Part shown: in pieces, positions 41,707 to 49,168 of the stretch | How positions within the stretch are numbered: position 1 is the stretch's first letter | Layout: each line of letters opens with the position of its first letter | NCBI GenBank assembly: GCA_016191525.1 | Contig: JACPOK010000019.1 | Span: 248,001-312,000 of the forward strand | From: Burkholderiales bacterium | Lineage (GTDB): Bacteria; Pseudomonadota; Gammaproteobacteria; Burkholderiales; Burkholderiaceae_C | Length of the DNA stretch: 64,000 bases | Direction of reading: 5' to 3' | The notes under the pieces: model-generated | What the model was told of the DNA's origin: nothing | The model's input: only the letters and a program-made list of their open reading frames with translations | Databases searched by the model: none | Translations under genes and position numbers: made by a program

Positions 41707-43389
41707 CTAACGCCGCAACTTGCTCGACAACCAACGAAGTGGTGCAGTGACTCGCCAGCTTGAACTCGCAATGAGGTCGTTCACTGCCTTCTCTCGGGCA
41801 GAAGCCAGACGTTCCAGATACTCGGAGTGAACCCGTTGCTGTTCCAGGGTGAACGAAAGCTGATGGACAGTCTGGATATGCTGGTCCACCTCGCCGCGGA
41901 GTTGGATGAGAGCGGCTTCCTGCAAATCGACCCGGTACTGCAGGTCTTCGGTGGCCCACACGCGCTGCATCATTTGCCGCGCCTGGCCCGCGCTCCACAT
42001 CGACTGCCACTTCTGGTAGATCTGCTGGGTGGGGTCACCCATCGGGCCGCTGTCGTCATGCACGCCCGAGCTCTCGTGGATGCGGTAGGCGGCGCTGACG
42101 CCGGGCACGTGCGCGAAAGTGGTCAGGCGCGCCACCTGCAGCCAGAAGTCCCAGTCCTCAAAGCGGTCCAGCGCCTCGTCGAAGCGGCAGCCGCTGTCGA
42201 CGACGGCCTTGTCGAACAGCACGGCGTGGATGGGCATGAGGTTGCCCGCCAGCTGGCGGATGCCGTCAAACGGCAGGTCGGTGTCCTGTCCCAGCGGCGT
42301 GCCGTCGGGGCTGACGAGTGCGACGCCCGCGTAGGCGGCCTTGGTCAGGGGTTGCTTGAGCAGCACGGCCGCCAGCCGCGCCACATGGCCGGGCATCAGC
42401 CAGTCGTCATCGTCCAGGAACAGCAGGAACTGGCCGCGCGCTTCGGCCAGTGCCTTGTTGGCGGCGCGGCTGCGGGGCAATTGTTCATCGGTCGTGACCA
42501 GCCGCAGCGGGAACGGGCCGCAGCGCGCCGGCAGCGGGTTGTGCTCTGGCTTGGCGGCGATCACGACCACCTCGATGTTCGGGTAGGTCTGCAGCGCCAC
42601 CGAATCCAGCGCTTCGCGCAGGTGCTCGCGGTCCACGCTGCGCACCAGCACGGACACCAGCGGTGCTTGCGCATCGCCGGCCGGCCCAGAGGCCACCGCG
42701 GCGGAAACGGGGTTCGCCTGCAGCAGTGCCGGCAGGGCCGATTCGAGTTCGGCGCTGGACAGCACCAGGTAAGCCTCGGCGGCCAGTGTGCCGCGCGGCA
42801 AGGTATAGGTGCGGTATTCGTTCAGGCCGGAGATCTGCCGCTCGTAGTCCTGCTGCGCAAGCTGCGAGGCAAAGCACTGCATGGCCTGCTTCTTGGCTGC
42901 CGCGTGGGCGCTGATGTCCAGCAGCACGTTGGGCCGCAGCGGCGAACCCACTTCATAAAAGGCGACCCGCGCGCCGGTCCTGCGCGCGGCTTCCGCGGCC
43001 AGGCTGGCGGCGGCGCGGTGGTCGGGGTGGACTTCCCAGGGCGAGGGCGCATACAGCAGGTCGGCGCCGGTGTCTTGCATCTTGGCCACCAGCCGCGCCA
43101 GCATGGCTTCGTCGTGCCGCAGAGCGCGGTCAGGGGCATCCCAGAATTCCGGCTCGCCGCAACCAAGAACTGCGGCCGCGCTGCGGCTTTCAGCGGTGCG
43201 CACGCTGGCGTCTCCATGGGCCGCGCCATTGGTCAGGATGACAACGCTGACGGGCACCCCGGCCAGCACATGGGCGGCTATCGCGCCGCCGCAGCCGAAG
43301 ACTTCATCGTCCGCATGCGGTGCGAGCACAAGCGCATGCCTTGCGGGGAGGGTGGCGGTGGCCTGGTAGGGGAAAAGATCGGATTCCAC
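41707..43389 (-). CDS. PIG-L deacetylase fused to a family 2 glycosyltransferase
   Basis: This 560-aa bifunctional protein starts with a PIG-L/LmbE domain (residues ~15-215) with zinc motifs LAPHADDEVFGCGG and PSPWEVHPDHRAA, for N-acetyl-sugar deacetylation. A GT-A domain follows (~240-440) with VSVLVRSVDREHLREALDSV, the acceptor-metal motif FLDDDDWLMPGHV and FEDWDFWLQVARL. A C-terminal ~90-residue coiled coil (LQEAALIQLRGEVDQHIQTV) and an Arg-rich end complete it. The fusion implies that a deacetylated amino sugar is handled by, or coupled to, the transfer step. It lies 14 bp upstream of the methyltransferase on the same strand. Confidence 0.9.
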   Translation of the reverse strand: MESDLFPYQATATLPARHALVLAPHADDEVFGCGGAIAAHVLAGVPVSVVILTNGAAHGDASVRTAESRSAAAVLGCGEPEFWDAPDRALRHDEAMLARLVAKMQDTGADLLYAPSPWEVHPDHRAAASLAAEAARRTGARVAFYEVGSPLRPNVLLDISAHAAAKKQAMQCFASQLAQQDYERQISGLNEYRTYTLPRGTLAAEAYLVLSSAELESALPALLQANPVSAAVASGPAGDAQAPLVSVLVRSVDREHLREALDSVALQTYPNIEVVVIAAKPEHNPLPARCGPFPLRLVTTDEQLPRSRAANKALAEARGQFLLFLDDDDWLMPGHVARLAAVLLKQPLTKAAYAGVALVSPDGTPLGQDTDLPFDGIRQLAGNLMPIHAVLFDKAVVDSGCRFDEALDRFEDWDFWLQVARLTTFAHVPGVSAAYRIHESSGVHDDSGPMGDPTQQIYQKWQSMWSAGQARQMMQRVWATEDLQYRVDLQEAALIQLRGEVDQHIQTVHQLSFTLEQQRVHSEYLERLASAREKAVNDLIASSSWRVTAPLRWLSSKLRR

Positions 43390-43421
43390 GGCGTGCGGGA
43401 CGTTCCGCTGCAGCTAAACGG

Positions 43422-44783
43422 TCAATGATAGCGGGCCCAAACAGTGGCAACCAGCGCGTACAGGGCCGGCGCCGAAAACAGGCCCAGCACCGGCAGGCGC
43501 AGGAACCGGGCCCTTTGCGCATCGGGCGCGCCCAGCGCGTAGGCCGCCATGATCGCCGGCACCACGAAATAGCGCCCCTGCACGCCCGCGACCGTCACTG
43601 CCGGATGCACGGTCCAGGTCACCAGCAGGGCCAGGAAAACCATCATCGCGCTGGCAGCGGCGGCTGCCAGCACCAGCAGCCGGGCGGCCAGTTGCTCGCG
43701 GGGCGAAGCGGCGGCCAGCGTTGCCGCCGCGCACACGGCCAGGCCCGCCCACAGCAGCGGGTAGGCGAACGCCGGCAGCCGCGTGTCCAGCCAGCCGAGG
43801 ATGCCGATGAAGGAGTCGGCATAAAAGCGCGAAAGCGCGGGATCGGCCAGCGAGTTCTCGATGACCTGCACGAACGAACCGGGGCGCATTGCGTAGTAGC
43901 GCAGCAGCTCGCCCGTGCCGTGCGTGCGGGTCACACGCAGGTCAACGGTGTTGAGCAGGGCGTAGCCAATCCATCCCAGCGAAAGCGCCAGCACCGCGGC
44001 GCCCAGCCACGCATCGCGCGCGCTGCTGCGCCGCCAGGCCAGGAAAAACGGCAGGGCGACCAGCGGCATCAGCTGGATGCGGCTGGTCGCCAGGACCAGC
44101 ACGCACAGCGACAGCGCCCACGAAAGAGCCGCGCCGCCGCCCTCATTGCGCAGGCCGCGCAGGAAGAGGCTCAGTGCCAGCACGGCCAGGCAGGTCGTCA
44201 GGCCGTCCAGCGTGGGCGACAAAAGCTGGAACGCTGTCATCGGCAGCAGCAGGAGGGCCACCGCCAGCACCGGTGGCGCGAGGATGCGGAACGCGGCGGC
44301 CAGCAGCCCCAGGCAAAGACCCCAGGTGAACAGGCGGGCGAGGCGGTAGGAGTTGGCGACTGTCAGGTCCAGCGCGCGGCCCGCGAACAGCGCCGCCGCA
44401 TGAGGTGCATAGACCACGGGCAGGTAATAGCCGGTGCCGGGTACTGGAAAGAAGCGTTCCTCCTGGCCCCAGCGCAGCGACTCCGCCTGGGCTTTCTGCG
44501 CCGGGGTCAGGCGCGCGTCCGCCCGGGTGGCAATGGTCGACAGGTAGGCATCGGAAAACTGCAGCAGGCCCTGGTCCACCATGCCGCCGGTGCTGGCGCC
44601 CGGTGGCGTCTCCAGCAGCCAGTGGCCCCGCGAGATCATGTAGGCACGCATCAGGTGGCTGTGCTCGTCCGGGGACTGCACCGGCGGGATCAGGCTGGAC
44701 AGCGCGCAGCCCGCGATCAGCAGCAGCAGCCACAGCACAGACGCGCGCCTCGAGCTGCCGGCGGCGGCTTGTGCAGCCCTCAT
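43422..44783 (-). CDS. DUF2142 multi-pass membrane protein, GT-C-like
   Basis: This 453-aa protein has about ten membrane segments. After the first, a conserved periplasmic loop LIPPVQSPDEHSHLMRAY carries the acidic DE pair expected of GT-C enzymes that use polyprenyl-phosphate sugars; DUF2142 is the recognised family. It overlaps a small EamA/SMR transporter gene by 4 bp and is near a DPM1-like enzyme, forming a donor-synthesis / flipping / transfer trio. It probably adds a side-branch sugar to the polysaccharide in the periplasm. Proof of the activity is lacking. Confidence 0.85.
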   Translation of the reverse strand: MRAAQAAAGSSRRASVLWLLLLIAGCALSSLIPPVQSPDEHSHLMRAYMISRGHWLLETPPGASTGGMVDQGLLQFSDAYLSTIATRADARLTPAQKAQAESLRWGQEERFFPVPGTGYYLPVVYAPHAAALFAGRALDLTVANSYRLARLFTWGLCLGLLAAAFRILAPPVLAVALLLLPMTAFQLLSPTLDGLTTCLAVLALSLFLRGLRNEGGGAALSWALSLCVLVLATSRIQLMPLVALPFFLAWRRSSARDAWLGAAVLALSLGWIGYALLNTVDLRVTRTHGTGELLRYYAMRPGSFVQVIENSLADPALSRFYADSFIGILGWLDTRLPAFAYPLLWAGLAVCAAATLAAASPREQLAARLLVLAAAAASAMMVFLALLVTWTVHPAVTVAGVQGRYFVVPAIMAAYALGAPDAQRARFLRLPVLGLFSAPALYALVATVWARYH

Positions 44784-45130
44784 TCGAGGCTGGAGATCCA
44801 GACGCCCGCGCTGATCACGGCGGCGCCCAGCAGGGTCTGCCAGCGCAGCGGTTCATCCAGCAGCAGGTGCCCCATCACGGGCACGAAAAAGAAGGCCAGG
44901 GCGGCGAACGGGTAAGCCACGGTGAGGGGCATTTCGCGCAGCAGGCTGACCCACAGGGCGGTGGCGACACCGTACACCAGAACCGCGGCGATCAGGTACT
45001 TGTTCAGCGCCACCTGAGCCAGGCTGGGCATGCCCTGGCCGAGGCCGCGCGCGGCCAGCTTGAACAGCACCTGCCCCACGGACAGTGCAAGCACTGTGAG
45101 GATGGTGAGGGCCAGGTTGCGAAGGGACAC
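44780..45130 (-). CDS. Small four-helix EamA/SMR-like transporter (ArnE/F-like)
   Basis: This 116-aa membrane protein has four predicted helices (LALTILTVLALSVGQVLFKL, YLIAAVLVYGVATALWVSLL, YPFAALAFFFVPVMGHLLL and LLGAAVISAGVWISSL). The size and the GQVLFKLAARG motif match ArnE/ArnF-like flippases for polyprenyl-phosphate-linked sugars. A GTG at 45130 is the likely start; the ORF upstream lacks homology and runs into the preceding gene. Between a DPM-like glycosyltransferase and a GT-C-like protein, the job is likely to flip a lipid-linked sugar across the inner membrane. Confidence 0.8.
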   Translation of the reverse strand: MSLRNLALTILTVLALSVGQVLFKLAARGLGQGMPSLAQVALNKYLIAAVLVYGVATALWVSLLREMPLTVAYPFAALAFFFVPVMGHLLLDEPLRWQTLLGAAVISAGVWISSLE

Positions 45131-45140
45131 GGCGCCGGGT

Positions 45141-46127
45141 TCAGTCGGGCAGGTCGCCGTGCAGCGGCCGCCGCGGGACATTGGCCACGTCGAAACCGAT
45201 GAAGGCCAGCAGGAACTGCAGCCCCAGCAGGGTGGGCAGGGCGGCCAGCATGATTGTCCCCAGCGGCGTGGCCATGCCGGTGTAGACCGCGCGGAACCAG
45301 TGGTAGCCGCCGAACAGCAGGCCGAAGGCCAGCATGCCCGCGCCCAACACCAGTTCGAGCGACGCCACCGTCATGTCGCGCAGGAAGTAGTTGTAGACGA
45401 TGCGCTTGAACAGGTTGCGGGCGTGCTTGCCGAGGAATTCCAGCAGGATGCGGCTGATCCGCAGGCTGCTGGATTCGCTGCCGTAGGACGCATCCATCGG
45501 GATGTCGATGACCACGGCACGCACGATGTTCAGGCGGAACAGCATGTCGGTCTCGAAGAAATAGCGCTGGCTGACCTTCCCGAACGGGATGTGGCGGGCC
45601 ACTTTGGCGTGCAGCGCGGTGAAGCCGTTGGTGGTGTCGAATACGTTCCAGTAGCCGGTAGACAGCTTGGCCATGAACGACAGCACCGCGTTGCCGACCA
45701 GCCGCACCCGCGGCATCCGGCCCAGCTGCGCCAGGTCGTAGAAGCGGTTGCCCTTGGTGTAGTCGGCGCGGCCCGCCGCAATGGGCGCCACGAACTTCGG
45801 AATTAGCGAAGGGTCCATCTGACCGTCACCATCCACCTTGACCAGGATGTCCGCCCCGCCCTGCAGCGCGGCTTCGTAGCCCGCCATGACGGCGCCGCCG
45901 ACGCCTAGGTTCGTCGCGTTCTGCAGCACGGTGACTCGGGGGTCCATGCATTTTTCGCGAACCCATTGGCCCGAGCCTTCGGGGCAGGCATCATCGACCA
46001 CATAGATGAGTGCCACCTCTTCACCAATGCGTCCGAGCACGCCCAGGATGTGGGCCTTGACGCGGTAACAGGGAATAATGACGGCGATCTTGGATGGCAT
46101 GTGGGGGAGGGGCCCTCGGCGAGCCAT
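45141..46127 (-). CDS. DPM1/GtrB-like polyprenyl-phosphate glycosyltransferase
   Basis: This is a 328-aa family 2 enzyme: IAVIIPCYRVKAHILGVLG, YVVDDACPEGSGQWV, NLGVGGAVMAGYEAAL and the DxD-type VKVDGDGQMDPSLI, followed by KGNRFYDLAQLGRMPRVR. Two C-terminal membrane helices (~residues 255-315) anchor it. The pattern is that of enzymes making polyprenyl-phosphate-linked sugars. GAGG lies 8 bp upstream of ATG 46127; ATG 46100 is also possible. With the small flippase and DUF2142 protein downstream it forms a three-component glycan-decoration set. Confidence 0.9.
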   Translation of the reverse strand: MARRGPLPHMPSKIAVIIPCYRVKAHILGVLGRIGEEVALIYVVDDACPEGSGQWVREKCMDPRVTVLQNATNLGVGGAVMAGYEAALQGGADILVKVDGDGQMDPSLIPKFVAPIAAGRADYTKGNRFYDLAQLGRMPRVRLVGNAVLSFMAKLSTGYWNVFDTTNGFTALHAKVARHIPFGKVSQRYFFETDMLFRLNIVRAVVIDIPMDASYGSESSSLRISRILLEFLGKHARNLFKRIVYNYFLRDMTVASLELVLGAGMLAFGLLFGGYHWFRAVYTGMATPLGTIMLAALPTLLGLQFLLAFIGFDVANVPRRPLHGDLPD

Positions 46128-46165
46128 TGTAAGGACCTCAGGACCTAAGGACCGCCATCACCCGA

Positions 46166-47227
46166 ATGCCATCACCACGCCAGGAAGACCCCGCCATCGA
46201 GGCGCTGCGCGGATTCGCCGCGCTCATGGTCATGGCCGCGCACTACACCCACCTTGTTTCGGCGCAGCCGGGGGCCTGGGGCTTCGCCACCACCGGCGTG
46301 GACCTGTTCTTTGTGCTCAGCGGCTTTGTTTTCGGCCCGTATTTTTTCGGCAAGCCGCTGCCGCTGGTGCCCCACCTGCTGCGGCGTTTTTTCCGGCTCT
46401 ACCCGCTCTACCTGCTGGCCCTGGTGACGTATGCGGTGCTGAAAATGCCCGATCCTTCGGCCTGGCGGTATTTCGCGCTGCACGCTGTCATGGGGCACAC
46501 GCTGGATTCGCCGGCCATCGCCTTTTTCTACAACCCTGCTTTCTGGAGCCTGCCGGCGGAGGTGGAGTTCTACCTGGCGCTGCCGCTGCTGGCCTGGCTG
46601 GCGACCCGCGTGCGGTTTGCCTGGGTGTTTGGGGCCGCGCTGGCGGCGCACCTACTGCTGGTGGCCTTCGCCGTACCGGGCGAAGGCGTCACGGCGCGCG
46701 CCATCGCCACCGTGCACCTGCCCGGCCTGCTGGTGGAGTTCTGCCTGGGCGCGGCGGCCTGGTGGCTTGCGCAGAAGCAATCAGGCGGCCTGCATGGCGC
46801 GGCCAGGCTGGCCGCCGGCGTGCTGGCCGTGGCAGGCGCCTGCTGGCTCTTCGCGCGCTTTCTGGTGCCCGGCGCGCCGGAATCCGCGGTGGCCTCGATC
46901 TGGGTGGGCGGCAACATCGGGGTGATGGCCGGGCTCGGCTATGCGCTGGTGGTCAGCGCCGTGGCCGCCCGGCCCGGCGTGATGGCGCGCTGGGCGCTGG
47001 CGCTGTGCCTGCTGGCCGGGCAACTGAGCTACGGCGTCTATTTGTTCCACAACGCGGCGCCCCAGCTGCTGGGCCGCGCGGGCATGGCCATGAGCGGCGG
47101 CTTGGCGCTTGCCGCCTGCGTGCTGCTGACCGTGATGCTGGCCTTCGTGTTGCACCACGCCGTCGAGGCGCCTCTGCGCAACCTGGGCCGCGATCTCAGC
47201 CGCCGGGCGAGCCGTCCGGCCGCTTGA
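46166..47227 (+). CDS. Acyltransferase 3 family protein (OafA/YrhL-like)
   Basis: This 353-aa protein has about ten membrane segments; such enzymes O-acetylate surface sugars. The family start IEALRGFAALMVMAAHYTH includes the active-site His, and DLFFVLSGFVFG and RFFRLYPLYLLALV (the R-x10-H/RR-type motifs) follow. It is the only plus-strand gene within the glycosyltransferase region and overlaps the 3' end of the methyltransferase at 47196 by 32 bp, tail to tail. It probably acetylates the polysaccharide or its lipid-linked precursor. Confidence 0.92.
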   Translation: MPSPRQEDPAIEALRGFAALMVMAAHYTHLVSAQPGAWGFATTGVDLFFVLSGFVFGPYFFGKPLPLVPHLLRRFFRLYPLYLLALVTYAVLKMPDPSAWRYFALHAVMGHTLDSPAIAFFYNPAFWSLPAEVEFYLALPLLAWLATRVRFAWVFGAALAAHLLLVAFAVPGEGVTARAIATVHLPGLLVEFCLGAAAWWLAQKQSGGLHGAARLAAGVLAVAGACWLFARFLVPGAPESAVASIWVGGNIGVMAGLGYALVVSAVAARPGVMARWALALCLLAGQLSYGVYLFHNAAPQLLGRAGMAMSGGLALAACVLLTVMLAFVLHHAVEAPLRNLGRDLSRRASRPAA

Positions 47228-48080
47228 ACAGCAGCACTTCGATGTCGCTAGGCGCCAGCCTCAGCACGGGGTAGGCCAGGATGATCGCCAGCCAGATCAG
47301 CGGCGCCAGCCAGCGCAGGCCCGACTTCACGTAGGCAATGCGGGCATACAGGCCCTTGATGTGCAGGCTGGGCAGCGTGCCCGCTTCCACGCAGGCCAGG
47401 CCGTACTTGCCGCACAGCAGCGTGAGGTTGGCGGCGCTGAAGTAGTGAAGGTGCGGCGAAGGCAGGTCCTTTTGCCACATCCGCTCGAAAAATCCGTGCA
47501 CCCCAACCCGGTATAGCACCTTCGAAATGCGGTACAGGGCCCCGCGCGACGAAGGAAGGTTCAGCACGAGCAGGCCGGCGCCGGCCATCCGCGCCTTGCA
47601 GGCATCCAGCACGGAACCGGGGTCCGGGATGTGCTCGAAGACATCGTTGAAGACCAGCGCCTCGAATGTTTCTCCGGGCTGCAGGGCATCCGGGAAAAAT
47701 CCCTCGCGCACATTGGCGCCGCTGGCGGCCGCCTGGCTGTAGATCGCGTGGTCCGGCTCCAGCCCCAGGGCCTGCCAGCCGCCCTCCGTGGCCAGCTTGA
47801 CGAACCAGCCATGCGCGGCGCCGATGTCCAGCAGCGACGCGCCGCGGCGGCAGTGGGCCGCCATGCGAGCCAGCAGCATCGCGAAATTGGCCATGCGCAG
47901 GTTCTTCAGGCCCGTGTCGCGACCCTCCTCATCGATCAGCACGTGCGACTGGCTGCGGTTGATGGTGGGCGCGAATTCCGCCGCCTCGTAGCCGCACCTG
48001 CAGCACTGCAGGTGCCAGTCCGCCAGGCCGCGCTCCATGGGGTTGCCACAGCAGCAGCAGTTCGTGTTCTGGATTTTCAT
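47196..48080 (-). CDS. SAM-dependent methyltransferase with N-terminal Cys cluster
   Basis: This is a 294-aa protein. The first ~35 residues hold a zinc-ribbon-like cluster (CCCCGNPMERGLADW, LQCCRCGYE), then a Methyltransf_23-type core: ASLLDIGAAHGWFVKLA (motif I), LGLEPDHAIY, FNDVFEHIPDPGSVLDACK and LLVLNLPSSRG. A hydrophobic C-terminal stretch (APLIWLAIILAYPVLRLA) suggests membrane contact. It starts with ATGA overlapping the upstream glycosyltransferase stop and is last in the eight-gene export operon. A sugar O-methyltransferase role is likely. Confidence 0.87.
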   Translation of the reverse strand: MKIQNTNCCCCGNPMERGLADWHLQCCRCGYEAAEFAPTINRSQSHVLIDEEGRDTGLKNLRMANFAMLLARMAAHCRRGASLLDIGAAHGWFVKLATEGGWQALGLEPDHAIYSQAAASGANVREGFFPDALQPGETFEALVFNDVFEHIPDPGSVLDACKARMAGAGLLVLNLPSSRGALYRISKVLYRVGVHGFFERMWQKDLPSPHLHYFSAANLTLLCGKYGLACVEAGTLPSLHIKGLYARIAYVKSGLRWLAPLIWLAIILAYPVLRLAPSDIEVLLFKRPDGSPGG

Positions 48081-49168
48081 GCGATTCGGTTGAACTGGAC
48101 CCAGCGCGGGTCGTCTTCGCGGCCGGCGTCCGTAACAAGGGCCACGTAGGCGGCGGGTTCGAGCAAGGCCCACTCGCTCTCGTCAAAACGCGCGGCGGCC
48201 CGGCCCGGCCGAAAGAGGGCGGGCATCATGAGCATGGAGGGACTGAAGGCAATCACCGCCGCGTTGCCGGTCTGCCGCTCAAAATCGGCCAGCGCGCGGC
48301 AGGGCTCGGGCAGCGCGTCGAACCACTGCGCCAGGGGAACGGGCCGCGCCAGGCGTGCGAGGCGATCCAGGCCCGCCCATTTGTGGAACCGCGGATAACG
48401 CTTGCGGAAATAGGTCTGCCGGCTGTCGGCCATCATGCCGGCCTTGAAGGCCTTGTGTCGGTACTCGTGCACGGCGCTTGCCGCCGGTGCCATGGCCAGC
48501 CCAAAGCCTGCGCGCCGCAGCCGCAGGGAGAGGTCCGAGTCTTCGTAGAACATGAAGTAATCAGGATCGAAAAGGCCGCCGGCGGCCAACACCGCGTCAC
48601 GCCGCAGCATCATCACCGCGCCCGCAAGGAAGTCCACGGCGAAGGCCGCTTGCGAGGCCATCAGGCGAGCCTGCCTGGCCAGGTACAGGCGTGCCGCCAT
48701 GAACGCCAGCAGGCGAAAGCGTGAGGCGAGGGCTTGCAGGGCGCCTGCTGCCGGGGTCTGGGGAAAGGCGGCCGGCAGGAGAAAGCTGCGCTGCTCGTTC
48801 CAGAAGATCCGCGGGGATACTGCCGCGATGCGAGGGTCCGCCGCAAGAACATCGGCCAGCTTCAGCAAATCCCCCGAGCCGATACGCGCGTCGGGGTTCA
48901 GCAGCAGGAACAGCGCAGAGGTCGATTGCCCGAACGCCAGGTTGCAGCCGCGGCCGAACCCGAGGTTCGCGCCCGGCTCCAGCAGCCGCACCCACGGACG
49001 GTCCTTGGTGGCTTCGCGCAGCTGCGCGGCCTCCTGCGTGTCGTTGCTGTTTTCCACCAGCCACACGGTGCCGTGCGGCCACGGGCCGAGCACGGACAGG
49101 CAACGCTGCATGTCGCCTGCGCTGAAATAGTTGACGATGGCGATGTCAATCGAGCGTGGCGAGAACAT
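48077..49168 (-). CDS. Family 2 glycosyltransferase
   Basis: This is a 363-aa GT-A enzyme: IDIAIVNYFSAGDMQRCL, VENSNDT, GANLGFGRGCNLAFGQS, the acidic NPDARIGSGDL metal region and DPDYFMFYEDSDLSLRLRRA, as in rhamnosyltransferases of the RfbN/WbbL type. The C-terminal ~100 residues are family-atypical. It overlaps the acyltransferase-methyltransferase fusion gene by 23 bp and the next methyltransferase by 4 bp. It probably transfers a deoxysugar such as rhamnose. Confidence 0.88.
   Translation of the reverse strand: MFSPRSIDIAIVNYFSAGDMQRCLSVLGPWPHGTVWLVENSNDTQEAAQLREATKDRPWVRLLEPGANLGFGRGCNLAFGQSTSALFLLLNPDARIGSGDLLKLADVLAADPRIAAVSPRIFWNEQRSFLLPAAFPQTPAAGALQALASRFRLLAFMAARLYLARQARLMASQAAFAVDFLAGAVMMLRRDAVLAAGGLFDPDYFMFYEDSDLSLRLRRAGFGLAMAPAASAVHEYRHKAFKAGMMADSRQTYFRKRYPRFHKWAGLDRLARLARPVPLAQWFDALPEPCRALADFERQTGNAAVIAFSPSMLMMPALFRPGRAAARFDESEWALLEPAAYVALVTDAGREDDPRWVQFNRIA

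Noticed and set aside
41827-43428. 533-codon plus-strand open frame
   Set aside because: Antisense of the PIG-L/GT2 fusion gene, whose catalytic motifs are intact.
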